Shown: one piece after another, positions 1 through 11,695 of the stretch
How positions within the stretch are numbered: position 1 is the first letter of the stretch
How the letters are laid out: each line of letters begins with the position of its first letter
DNA from: Monilinia fructicola
Taxonomy: Eukaryota > Ascomycota > Leotiomycetes > Helotiales > Sclerotiniaceae
Assembly (NCBI GenBank): GCA_008692225.1
Contig: VICG01000002.1
Coordinates: 2,215,501-2,279,500 of the forward strand
DNA: 64,000 bases
Reading direction: 5' to 3'
Notes under the pieces: model-generated
The model's input: the letters and a program-made list of their open reading frames with translations, nothing else
Told to the model about the DNA's origin: nothing
The model's database searches: none
Made by a program: the position numbers and the translations under genes

Positions 1-23
1 CTCCGTATTTCTGTGTTCACTGT

Positions 24-368
24 CTACTGTAAGCTCTCAGTACGCAATGGAGAAATCCTTTTGCCCCGCTGCAGATATTTCACGTCTACAGTCATGATTG
101 TGACTTGATCTGCTTCGGATCTGGTACTCAGCGAGGAGAGGGGCCGACAAATCTTGTCAGCACTAATCAATGAATACATACGGAGTAAGCCTTTACCTTC
201 ATCAACAGTACCTGGTAGTAAATCTAGGCACCTACGAAATCTTTGGTATGGGTACTTGGTAAATCCACCACTGTTTGCAGAATTGGCAAGGCCACTTGGA
301 TATTCCCTAGTAAGAGTATATATTGAGTCGAAGTCACTCAAAATTACCGGTTCTATCAGATCGGTCAT
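24..368 (-). CDS. Possible small hypothetical protein (114 codons)
   Basis: An open frame of 114 codons, starting 28 bases upstream of and divergent from the secreted-protein gene at 396. I recognise no family, signal peptide or membrane segment in it. Composition is not low-complexity, which is the only point in favour of coding. It may equally be the promoter and leader of the neighbouring gene read backwards. Confidence 0.2.
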   Translation of the reverse strand: MTDLIEPVILSDFDSIYTLTREYPSGLANSANSGGFTKYPYQRFRRCLDLLPGTVDEGKGLLRMYSLISADKICRPLSSLSTRSEADQVTIMTVDVKYLQRGKRISPLRTESLQ

Positions 369-395
369 AATTTACTTGTTCTGAGTTGTACAATA

Positions 396-1496
396 ATGTT
401 ATTCTATATATCTTCTCTTCTGCTTGTTGCTACCCCCGCCCTCGGGCAGACCCTCAATACTTGGAGACAAACCGTCTTTAACGGGTGTTGTGGTATTACT
501 GGTCATGAAGTTTCCCAGGCCGTAGACGGAAACGTAACAACCTACGACGAAGTTGATTCCTTGCCAAATCAACTTGGTCTTCTGTTCAATTTCCCAGCTA
601 CATACCTTGGCTTCTATGTTCAATCTTCCGGGGCTTTCATCACCGACTACTATGTTGAAGCTGTCGAGAGCATCACAGAAAAAGAGATCATCATTGGAAG
701 AGTTTCTAACGCTACCTCTAATTTTACCGTCGTTGAATTTTATAACTCGCAGGCACGGCTGGTATATATACCGATACAATCTTCTTTCACATCACTGGAG
801 TATCTGATGGAGGCAGCACCGCTTTCACCAATGAGATTTATCCAATCTACCCAGGTGATACCATTGTCTATCCACCAGGCCAATCCGCTCAAGCTTCACC
901 AACTCAATCCGCTCAGGCCTCACCAACCCAATCTACTACTTTAACTCCAACATCTACTTCAAACCAATCTACCACTTCATCCCAATCTACCACTTCATCC
1001 CAATCTACCACTTCAACCCTATCTACCATCTCAACCCCAACATCCACTGCTATCGTATACCCCACACCTACCATCCCAGGCGTAACTCTAAATGCGTGGC
1101 CCACAACAAGTGGTACCAAACCATTCCCCCAAGGACAAGCATATATCGATGGTAACCCATCCACAGCCTCAAGCTCGACCCTTTATGATCTTCTATTCAA
1201 CACATGGTCCACTTACGAAGGCTTCTACATTCTTTCAAAATCTCCCAACTACATCACTGATTACCACGTCATCGCTCAAAACGCCCAAACACTTGTCGAG
1301 TATGAAGTTTGCCGCGTTACAGGTGCTACGTCGAATTTTACGCTCTGCGCTTTCGTGGATGAGAATGGAAAACCGGGATACTTTACTGATGTTATTTTTC
1401 ATCCATCCTGATGCAGTGTTGAATGATGCGGCTCCGGAGATCAGTGAGGTGTATCCTATTTGGCCGGGAGATTATATTGCGGATCCAAATGCTTGA
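396..1496 (+). CDS. Secreted two-domain protein with Ser/Thr/Gln linker (frame disrupted twice)
   Basis: The protein starts with a signal peptide (MLFYISSLLLVATPALGQ). Two related domains of roughly 110-140 residues follow, joined by a linker rich in Ser, Thr, Gln and Pro (about 880-1060). Both domains share the same order of motifs: an A-V/I-DGN-type turn, GFY, ITDYxV, SNFT and TDxIFxH. The DGN turn and beta-rich look recall galactose-binding/discoidin-like domains, but that is only a resemblance. N-glycosylation sequons (NAT, NFT) are present, so a cell-surface or secreted role is likely. The frame breaks twice: a (TA)4 tract at about 762-770 where (TA)3 keeps frame, and a T5 run at 1395-1399 where T4 keeps frame. 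With both corrected the reading is 366 codons including stop, and domain 1 then aligns with domain 2 across both breaks. Stop is TGA at 1494. Confidence 0.6.
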
Positions 1497-3714
1497 GTTT
1501 GAGAAGTTTTATGATGGTTTAACTCTCGATGTTTGGTTGAGAGATGAGTTGATATCAAAGATTGAGGATATTTGGTGGTGGGAAGGGTTATGTTCAAACT
1601 TGCCATGGATCTAGAGGTTATGAATCAATGATTTATATAATGATGGCAGTCGCAGAAATTGGACGTCCCAACTAATTACTCATTTCTATCCACAATGTAA
1701 AATTCATGCTTAACGATTTGTGAGCTGATAGATGAAATTCATGAAAATAATTGAAGCACCTTGATAATAGACAAGTGATATCACCTCCTTTGAGAACAAA
1801 TAACATTCAAACAAGATAATCTCGATGAGAAACAAAAGGGAGGATAGAACAGAAATTCACGGATCTCTTCACTTCATATTATAAATCCACGAAAGACGAT
1901 CAAAATTGCGTGCCGGTAGTTACAAGGGAAGAAAAGCGTTAATGATTTACTTCAATAATTCAGAGGAATCAAGAGATCAAATCCCCATATATAAATGAGA
2001 TATGAGCACGACACATTAGCACCCTAGTCAATGAGATTCGCCAATTCGCTACTCTCATGTACCTTCCAATTACATTACTAAACCCAATTTCCGCCCAGCC
2101 CAGCCCAGCCCAGCCTAACATCTACCAAGCATTCTGGGATTCCAAAACACGCTCATATATCTGATGAGAACAAACAAAGCAGGAGACCCATTCCAAATGA
2201 TGCACAATGCGTATCCTGAATATCGACAACTACGCAGATTCTCCCTCTCGCGTAGCAAGGTCACAACAGCAATCAAATCAAGTCCTCCAAACCGATCTCC
2301 CCCTCAGACAACCCTCGCTAACGAACCAGACACCGATACATGTGGCAAGCGACCGCGAGAGAAACAAAATAACAGCGAACATCCTCTCGCTTTATGCCAC
2401 ACAACCCCACGCTCGAAAGGAGCAGCGAGCCAGCTAAAACCACGGTGAACATCTCCTCGCATCATCCCTCGAAATCTTCCGTGTGCATGGATACACCTAA
2501 ATGCATTCATTCATTGCACACCTCACATTCCAATACTTCACTCCCAGTCTCAAGTCCCCGCCGTCTGGTTTCCAGGCCCATCGCCTGCTCTTATGCGCAG
2601 AATGATAAGAGAGAAGATAGAGCACAAGGATACCCCACGCCTCCGCCCTCGCCCAATTCACCATCTTAAATTCCAATATCCTCCTCGCGTACAAGAGAAA
2701 TCCATCCCCCTCAAGAACCATTGAAGCTGTGCTAAGCTCGACTCCTGAGACGCCCAAGTGTAGAAGATGCGCTGGTGGTGATCAACTGGGTTTTGCGGTA
2801 TGTGGGCATTTTCATGCGTGAGATGGAGATGCTGTGGGTTTGGACGGGTATGACATGATATGACAACCCATCCGGTTTTGCGATGATCATATCGCGGTGG
2901 ATGGGGGATGTGTTTCCTGCATTACGGATGGGACGCACATCTTCGCTTTGTCGGGGGCTTCGTCGTCTTGTCGATTTTGCAATTTTGCAATACAGGAGTG
3001 CGGTCCAGGGTGTTGGTGGCATCGTACCTTGTGTGGACACCATCTGAACCATTCATATACTCTCTTAATGTTTCTTCTAGACTCGGACTTCCACACCAAC
3101 TCCCCCATTTTCCTTTCTCGTTTCCGCCTTTTCCCCCGTTCAATCCTACAATCACAAATCTTGCACCAATATATCAACACATCAACAAACCAAACACCAA
3201 ACACCAAACACCAAATATCCTCCCCTCTCCTTTCCTATTCCTGTTCCTATTCCTATTCATATCTTCTTGCCCCCAAACCCCCTCCCCCCCCAAAAACCAT
3301 TCTCAAAACATCAACATCAAAAAAGTAAAGAATTTACAACAAATATATCCATTAATCATCCAGACTCCAACTAAATTCTAACCTACATCTAAATTGTAAT
3401 CTCTACCTGAAACTAAAATCAATCATTAGAACTCATCTGCCGGCATAATCTTGCGTTTGCCTTGGGTACCTACAATGCTGTGCGATTTGATCCTCTTAAA
3501 AGGCGTGCAGGTATGGAGGCATGCTGGCAGGTATCTCTTGTTCATTTCGTATCATTCTCATCTCATCTTACATCATGTCATGTCATCATAGTATAGAGAT
3601 TCAAAACTACCATCGATCCATTCATCTGTCCAATAATGGCATCCCCCACCCCCCATCCCCCATCCAACCCCTTACTTGAACCCTGCCCCTCCTCCTCACC
3701 CTCAAAGCAAATAC
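1497..3714. other. Intergenic region without a supported gene
   Basis: Between the secreted-protein gene and the 3' end of the MFS gene. It contains a short CCCAG tandem (about 2094-2116), and an A/C-rich pyrimidine stretch (about 3160-3310) with short CAAACACC and CTATTC repeats. Open frames here are short, overlapping on both strands and of low complexity. I see no domain in any of them. Confidence 0.5.
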
Positions 3715-5430
3715 CTATAATCCGGGCTTAGATCCCCCAACTCCGTTTTTTTCATACGCCGATAGACTCAAATCCGTAGGCATCCTCTCCCTCTTCCTAT
3801 TCTCCATCAACACAGCCACAAAATAGCACAAACACGAGGCTGCCGAAAGACAGAGAAAGCCCAAGCAAAGTCCATACCCTTTCCTATACTCGGGTGCGTC
3901 TGCTGCTAAAAATGCATATGTGGCAATGATACCACCGATGTTACCAAATCCGACTTGCCACGCTGTGCCTATGCTCCTGCGGTGATGACCTCCGAGATTC
4001 ATATTGAACCAACAGACGATTACGGGCATGGCAGAATATGCACCCATGGCTACCAGGAAGAGGGCTCCGTATTGTAGTTTCGTGTTATCATGCACAGTGA
4101 GTAAGATGGAAAAACCGGTGATGGCGAGACAGATGGGTGCGATGGTGAACGCGAATCGGTGACGGGTGAAATCGGAAAACACTGCAATACACATGGCGAA
4201 GGCGAAAGCGCAAGCCCAGGGAGGAACGGAATGAAGTTGGGTTTGGAAAGGGGAGTAACCATAGGTTGAGATGATACCTGGTGCGAAGAAGGCGTAACCG
4301 TAGGCTGGGATTATCATACCGAAATACATGAAGCCTCCTAGAATGACCTTGAAATCTTGAAATACACGCACGACATCCTTGAAAGTAATCTTGCGTTCAG
4401 CAGCGCTTCCTCCTTGATCGACTTCAAGACGAGCTTGAACGAAGATGCGTTCCTCCGGAGTGAGCCATTTTGCATCTTCAGGAAATGATGGGATGAGAAA
4501 GAAGAAGGTTAGAGCTACGACGCATGTAAGGACACCTTCTAGGATGAAGATCCATCGCCATCCTGAGTATCCCCTTAATCCATCCATTTTTCCAATGGCG
4601 CTCGCAAGAAGACCGGCAAAGGCACCAGCTAGGGTGGTACTGCTGAAGAAAAAGGAGTATCGACGTTGTGCTTCTGATCGCTTATACCACATACCGATGA
4701 GGTAAAAACAACCAGGAAACATACCGGCTTCGCAAAGACCCAGAAAAAAAACGAGTTGCGACGAGTCCGCTAAAGTTTTGGACCAGTCCTTGACAAATAC
4801 TCACGAGACCGAATAGGAACATGAGGGATGAAAGCCAAATGTTTGGATTGAGACGTTTCATTAGGATGTTGGAAGGGATTTCGAAGAAATACATAAGGGA
4901 CGAAGAAGATGGTTAAGGCAGTGTTATATTGGTTTCCAGTTAACTTCAGGTCTTGTGACAGGTGAAATGATTTAGCATTGGCGATATTAACTCTATCCAA
5001 AAAGGCCAAAAGGTACATGATACATCTTTGAGAGTTAGAACAAGATTTTCAGTCCTTGGGTATTTTACTTACAAGAATGGTATCACACGTAAATCAATTT
5101 TTCGCATAAGCTTTGCCTCTGTTGTGTTTGAGGGACATGCTATGAGTAGTTCATGTTTGATTTGACTTCCATTCGCCGAAGCATCAAGAGCAGGATAACT
5201 GATGGTATTTTCAAGATCCTCTGAAAATGAAGCTGATTTTCGACGTAAAGATCCCGTTTCATCTACTTTTCGATAGAATATTTAATTAAGATTCTCTAAA
5301 GAAATATGATACCGTAGGGATTGTTTCAAGTATGATTATCCTTATTCAATGATCACTTGATCCACTGAATGTGTAAAATGGATTTGGAAATTAGATGGTG
5401 CTCACTATTATTCGAGCCAATTGATGCCAT
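3715..5430 (-). CDS. DAL5/allantoate-permease-type MFS transporter (frame disrupted twice)
   Basis: A major facilitator superfamily transporter of the anion:cation symporter (DAL5-like) family, which imports small organic anions or amides across the plasma membrane. Family hallmarks are LDRVNIANAK after the first helix, FFEIPSN, GLVQNFSGLVATRFF, FPGCFYLIGMWYKRSEAQRR, GWRWIFILEG, and an NxGGHHRRSIGTAWQVGFGN segment late in the protein. About 12 membrane segments are visible. Proposed exons are 5430-5406, 5262-5073 and 5025-3715. The 47-bp intron 5072-5026 has gtaagt, ctaac and cAAAG. The first exon is an inference, because the frame needs a start upstream of a stop. Two one-base insertions break exon 3: an extra T near 4888 (TTT before CTTCGAAATC) and T8 instead of T7 near 4752. 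Corrected, the exons give 508 codons including stop, the normal family length. Confidence 0.85.
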
Positions 5431-5535
5431 TTTGACTGCTTTCCTTGGCCAGGGCAAGATTCAACGGTATGACTATGAATATGAATATGAATATGACGAC
5501 GAATATTACTATAAATATGAATACGTATGTGAAGA

Positions 5536-5690
5536 AGAGCAAGAGCAAGAGCAAGAGCAAGAGTAAGAGCAAGAACAAGAGCAAGAACAAGAGCAAGAGC
5601 AAGAGCAAGAGCAAGAGCAAGAGCAAGAGCAAGAACAAGAACAAGAAAAAGAACAAGAACAAGAGCAAGAGCAAGAGCAAGAATAAGAGC
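5536..5690. repeat. (AGAGCA)n hexanucleotide repeat
   Basis: About 25 imperfect copies of AAGAGC with AAGAAC variants. Because the unit is six bases, it leaves open frames on both strands (Lys-Ser, Glu-Gln and Leu-rich ghosts), which are not genes. It starts about 105 bp upstream of the proposed MFS start, so it lies in that gene's promoter or leader region. Confidence 0.9.
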
Positions 5691-6573
5691 AACAGAAGAT
5701 AAAAGAGAAGAGGTCAATAAGAGATAACCTTGAACGAGCAACTGCAGGTGAGCCGCCTTTCTAATCAATAAAGGAGTATCACATGCATGTAATACAGCTT
5801 GACGCAGGCTCGAAGCCAATCCGATGCACCTGGGCAAGCTTAATATTTACCATGTGAAGCTAGTGACGTTGAGAAGCAGTACAACAAGCGCAGGGGATGC
5901 AGATGGGATGAAAGTTGTTCCCGCGATTTTTGAAGATTAAAAATTGGGGTTATGCATGGTTTGAGGCCGGGGGGAAATTATGCTTATGTTTATGTGTCCA
6001 CGGGTATGTTTATATGTATGTTTATAAATATGTTTATATGTATCCATGGATGTTTATATATATATATATATATTATACATTTATATATATTGAAAGATGT
6101 TTATAGATATTTAAAGATGTTTATAGATATTTATATTATATATTTAGCATTCTACTTCTTTTTATTTCTTCTTTCTTTTTGTTAATTCTTCCTTTTTTGA
6201 TATCAAATAAAAGTTTATACATGGATGGGTGATAATAAATTATAAATTATACTAATATCTACTCTTTGGCCACACCCACTCACCCACCTACCTACCCATC
6301 CACCTACCTAGTAGGCATTCCAAGTCTTCTCTCTCACACCCTCGGACAGCATTTGTCACTCACTGACATCTAGATGAGTCAGCTTGCAGCAGGAATCTTA
6401 CATAGAGTACAGTAGGTAAGATTAGGTAATTATGTAACCTTCCACACAGTCATCTTTATCTGCCTGCTTGTAGATAGGTGTACGGGGATAGAACCCCGGG
6501 CGGCCATCTAAGCAGAGGTAGATTCCAATAGAAGGGGGCAATCTTAGGTTTTCCCATTGATGAGCAGTATATG

Positions 6574-6616
6574 TATAACATAACATAACATAACATAACA
6601 TAACATAACATAACAG
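6574..6616. repeat. (ATAAC)n pentanucleotide repeat
   Basis: About eight near-perfect tandem copies of the five-base unit. Confidence 0.85.
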
Positions 6617-7639
6617 ACACTGATACTGATGTTGATATTCATCTGGATAGATCAAACATCTCGACCACCAGGTGGACCCAATCTTGAAAGGAACATTACT
6701 ACAAGCCGGGATAGGAAAGAATCCGGATGCACGTGTGATAATTATGATATAATACTGTATGTACTCTGCATGCGTATATATATGTATGTATGTATGTTCT
6801 ACCGCTTACATAGTTCTATATGCAGGGATAAGACAAAAGGGATCTTCTTTCGTTTGTACAGCTGTAGCTGTAGATAATAGATCATAGATAGTAGATCTAT
6901 CGTGTAATCAATCAATATATGCACTCCCATGGGTTCCAGTTCGTTCAGTCACCTCAATTACTTCACCTCCGTACTTTACTTACCTCATACTACAGTCCAG
7001 TCCAGTCCAGTCCAGTAGTACTAGCAACTACCTAGGTACGTCGTGACTCTTTAAAAGTGGATGTTGCTGACGAGAGAGCTTGATCGTGCAAATTAAAGTT
7101 TTTGCGGGGAGATCTTGGCAGAGACCTTGAGCACAGGAAGAGCCCCGGTCTCGGAGAATGTAAGACGGACCATTCTGTGTGCACATGATATTGGTACAAC
7201 CTTGGACGTATAAGTAGGAAGGATGGATCGATTCTTGATTCCCGTCGGGATACTTGGCTGTGTTGTTTTTATTTGACTATGGCAAGTAGTATTTGGTCTC
7301 ATCCTTAGGTATCAAGCCAGCATAGCATAATAATACCCTGATTGAATGAATCTCGTGCCTTTTCCTGCCATGGAAGGATGGTGACGGATCCCCATCATCT
7401 TCATTCTCGGATGGATGATACAGTATGCTGTGAAGATGTTGATATTAACCTTACTCCAGACAGATACGATGTGTGGAGTGGGTGGGTGGGAAATAGGTTA
7501 GATTCTAGCTATTGTACTTATTAGTAGGATGATAGATGATCGACTTCTAGTATAGTACGGAGTATAATTTGTAGATCTTATGAATCTGGTTTATTAGAGA
7601 CATTTAGCCAGTTTTCATTTTCATTTTCATTTTCATAGT

Positions 7640-8260
7640 TTATATAGTAGGCATAGTCTATAAACATAGTAGTTCTATTAAAAGGTATTTAGCTATATTT
7701 TATAATTTTTAAAATCAGCGAGAATATAAATAATATAAATGCTTTATAAAAATAATAAATTAGATTAAATTAGATTAATCTAAAACTACTTCTTAGGTAC
7801 TAATAACTCTAGTATAAGTATATATCTTTATAGTTAGTCTGCGTTTTAGCTATATTAAGTTAATTTAATAAAAATAAAGCTTTACTTTATATTTCTCGAA
7901 ATCGAGGAATATAAAATAGATCTAAAGATTTTATAATTGCCTCTTGAAAACTCGTTTTAATAGTAGATCGATCGCTGTTATAAAATTTCATATTTATAAG
8001 TTTTAATAATTATTTAAATATCTCTATTGATATAAATATAGTCTTAATCTTATTATAAATAATATTAAAGATTCCTACTAGTTAATAGAGAAAATACTTT
8101 AAGTTGCTTTATTATTATTAATATAAATTATTAACTACTCTTTTTAATATGAATCTTATATAAATCGAATATCAACTACTGCTTTTAATATGAATATAAT
8201 ACGTAATGAAATACTTGTATAATATGAGTTGAATATTGCCCGTATGAATAAGAATTCAAG
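7640..8260. repeat. A+T-rich island, probable degenerate (RIP-affected) relic
   Basis: Composition shifts abruptly to almost pure A/T with TAATA/TATAAA-like words and very few C or G. No open frame of any size survives. Such islands in ascomycete genomes are usually transposon remains changed C to T by repeat-induced point mutation. No terminal repeats or protein remnants are recognisable here, so the origin is inference. Confidence 0.5.
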
Positions 8261-8299
8261 GTGGGTAATAAGCTGACTCATTTTAGTAGAACTTAGGAT

Positions 8300-8317
8300 T
8301 ACCTAGGTACCTAGGTA
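8300..8317. repeat. Two overlapping TACCTAGGTA palindromes
   Basis: Two copies of the 10-base palindrome overlap by two bases. The motif recurs 12 times in this window (see findings). Confidence 0.8.
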
Positions 8318-9593
8318 TCCATGGATTCCGTGGACAGTATAGAAAGACCATTATGGACTATTGGAAGAAAGTCTATCATCCCATGTACATAATTATATAT
8401 ATAAAACATGAGAACAATTCCCCGGCCATTGTAGCAGCTCCAGTTTGACATAAAGGGGTTTAGATCTTATCCGATTGAAGCGAGTACGGAACGGAATGAT
8501 TACCTACTGTAGGTAGGATCATAAGGCTGACTCACAAGGCTACCCTACTACAGTATCAGAATTATGGTAGGCAAGTATAATTATAATCCATAAAGGCTGA
8601 CTGGACACTTCCAGGGCTTTCATTTGTAAACACTCAGCAGGTGACGTTGAAAAGGACGTGAGAGGAGGTTGAACGCGTAGACGCGTCTTCTCAGAAAATT
8701 TCATACTTCTGGTTCTTGTTTTTGTTCTCATGGACACGATTCTCTCTTTTCACAACATACTTATCATTACAAGAATCTTGCTACATTTTCTTTTACCATC
8801 CTGAAGAATAGGTTACCTGATGACTTGACTTTCATCCAAAGTACTCGAGCTTTCTCTCTTTACCATGAACCTTCTATTTCCAACTTGTATCTACTTCCAG
8901 TGAGCCCTGGAGGTGGTAGTCGTCAGGTTTAGGTAGTGGTGGCACGTCGTTATTTTCTTGGTATGTTTTTGCCGTTGTCGACTGATTTGTTATTGATGAT
9001 GGGATTACTATAGTTGGTTGTGCTGGTAAGGTTATACTATATGATGAAGTATTTAAATATACACGGTATGTTACTAAACGATGGATGTGTTATTTCAAAT
9101 GTATTGAGAAGAGAAAGATGACTACTTACATATTAGGAACATTTGATGTTAATACAGAATAATTATTCATATTGATTCGAAGAAGAAGAAGAAATAGAAG
9201 AAGAAGCATTATCATTATCATTCATTATCATTACCATTACCACTATCATCAGATACTATCTATCTGAACTGACTGAGTCAAGCAAAAGGCAAACAACCTT
9301 TTTATTAGTACCTAGGTAAGTCTCACATTTTTATCAATAACCTCTTCTTCAGTGGCTTTCAGAACCCTTGGTGTGTTCAATTTCCTTGATGGTAAAGTAT
9401 TAACATTTCCAATGATCAAAAGAACCATCTTGGCCATTATTGTTATTGTTGTTACGTTTGCTGTACTTACACTTTCCGAAAGTCAAAAGTCAAAAGCTAA
9501 TGATTTCACATCATGTGATGTGATGACTTGATTTTCCACCGAATTTACCCCTTCATTTTCGATAATACTCGAGTATTATGAACATTCAAGATA

Positions 9594-9638
9594 TGGATGG
9601 ATGAATGGATGGATGGATGGATGGATGGATGGATGGAA
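9594..9638. repeat. (GGAT)n tetranucleotide repeat
   Basis: About eleven copies of TGGA with one interruption. Confidence 0.9.
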
Positions 9639-9807
9639 ATGTTAGTCTTCCCAGGTCCCAAACCCTGGAGGTAGTTATTGTTTTTCCTTTCAAATTAATT
9701 CCTTTGGTCATCGCTCTCTTCCTGTTTGGAAACTGGAGTATAATTCTAATGTTACAGTCAATTTTTAGAACAAAGATTCCATAATTATCTGTTTATTTAT
9801 CTATTTA

Positions 9808-9912
9808 CTACTACTACTACTCTTACTACTACTATTACTACTACTATTACTCCTCCTATTACTACTACTTGCTATTAGGTATTACTATTACCATCATTAC
9901 TATTACTACTAC
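9808..9912. repeat. Imperfect (ACT/ATT)n triplet tract
   Basis: A tract of TACTAC/TACTAT triplets with interruptions, with no coding context. Confidence 0.8.
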
Positions 9913-11022
9913 TATCTATTACTATTACCACCTGCGCCTACTATTCTACTCTCAACACTCTATTAGGTATCCAGGTATTTCCTTCCTTTAGCCGACTATT
10001 TTTGTTGTGAAAACTAATCGCTCGCTTGGTAGTAGGTGGTAGGTCGCACAGTAGGTAGTATTTTATACCCATCTACTCCGTATACCAATCAATCCCAACG
10101 CCATCTACCTTACCATCCATCCATTATCATTACCATCCCACCTCTTAAGAACCCAAAGAAGGATAAACACATACTAGAAGTCAAAGAGGTGGCATTGTTT
10201 TCTCTTAATTGTTTTTCCTTTGAACCTTGTTAGAGCAAACATGATTCAGGACTGACTCTTTCAAAATTCTATTCTCTTTCAACTCAACCCAAAAGCTCTT
10301 CTTATTTCCAGGTTATTAATTAATCAATTATTAGGCGGGTAGTTGAAAAACATAACATTCATTTTACTTTTCCATAACTAACTGCCTACTTACCTACTTA
10401 CCTACTTACCTACTAGATTACATACCTACCTGTCCAAAGGGGTTTGTATGTTTTATTCTCATTTTGCGAAAAGAAGGAAGACTTACTACTTACTACCTAG
10501 GTATTAGTCAAAGAATTCCAAGAAATACCTACCTAGGTACCTAGAAAGAGACGTTTTTACAATCAATTACTCTGTCATACTCATCAACATCGTCGTCACA
10601 TACATACATACCTATGGACATATACATATACAGAGTACTCGAGCATCACTCACAGTCAAATCCATAAATCCATGAATCCATCAAATCAAACCAACATCCA
10701 TCCATCCACCTAAAAAAAGGGAAGAGGTGGCGGTTGAGATTCGGTAAGGAGAAGGAAAAAAATGATTAACCACCTTAACTATTAGAACTAAAACCATCAT
10801 CAATCTACGATCTTAGTTCAAACTCTTATTATTACGGTGACCTTTCACTGTTCATACTCCGAGATCCCTTCGATTTCGATTTCCTCCCATACATCCATAC
10901 AACATACATATATACATATATACATACTAGGTACATACATACACACATACATACCACACCTATTATACAATACAATACATACATATACATATATACATAC
11001 ACCCATCCTATTCCATCTCAAT

Positions 11023-11051
11023 CCAATCCATCCATCCATCCATCCATCCAT
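11023..11051. repeat. (ATCC)n tetranucleotide repeat
   Basis: Tandem CATC units upstream of the F-box gene, followed by related short tandems (CTCACAA, TCATCCG, AATCC) up to about 11260. Confidence 0.8.
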
Positions 11052-11695
11052 ACCTGTCTATCTACATCGTACATCTGACAACCCACAATCTAACTCACAA
11101 CTTACAACTTACAACTCACAACTCACAACTCACAACTCATATCTCACATCTCTAAGGATAGTTCACGAAAAACATAAGACAAGATCCATTCATCATCCGT
11201 CATCCGTCATCCGTCATCCATCATCCATCATCTACAATACAATCCAATCCAATCCAATCCAACACAACACAAACACAACACAATATCAGAGAAACCTTTC
11301 CTCCCAAAGGAAAGAATTAATCTTTCCTCAACGATATAATTTAATCTACCTCTCTTACCGATAATAAATATAACACCTCTCATATATCCTTGTACCAAAG
11401 GAAAGGGTCATAATCGTCGTGGATGAATAAATTACCACTTCCTTGATTACGGGTGGGAAACGATTTCGACGATTTGACGATTCGACTATTCGACATCTTC
11501 AACTTCATTCGATTGAATTTCACCCATACCATACCATACCATACCGACCAGTAAATAAATCCCCTTTCCCGATTACCTAGGTAGACTGATACCTCCCTAG
11601 TATACTCCAGATTCGTCCTCATACTCAAACTCAAACTCACACCCACACCCATACTCATACCACACTCCTCTCTCAATACACATCATCTCCATACA

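Larger units (their letters stand above)
5431..11695. other. Long gene-poor spacer rich in microsatellites
   Basis: More than 6 kb between two divergent genes, with no convincing coding region. It holds the hexanucleotide repeat, a (TA)n run near 6056-6075, (ATAAC)n at about 6574-6616, (CCAGT)n near 6990-7015, TTTTCA repeats near 7615-7640, an A+T-rich island (7640-8260), (GGAT)n at 9594-9638, an ACT/ATT triplet tract at 9808-9912, and many short tandem repeats from 10900 to 11260. Seven of the window's twelve TACCTAGGTA palindromes are here. The stretch immediately before 11696 is C/T-rich and may be the leader of the F-box gene. Confidence 0.6.

Noticed and set aside
2164..3381. Several overlapping frames of 70-157 codons
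   Set aside because: Composition follows the Pro/Ser- and Lys-rich simple sequence; shifted frames on both strands are equally open.
4762..4805. Possible 35-bp intron (GTGAGT...TTTAG) in the MFS gene
   Set aside because: Too short for a spliceosomal intron, and its translation matches the conserved GLVQNFSGLVATRFF segment, so it is coding.
5391..5837. Long minus-strand frames rich in Leu, and plus-strand Lys-Ser frame
   Set aside because: They are products of the AGAGCA array and not supported outside it.
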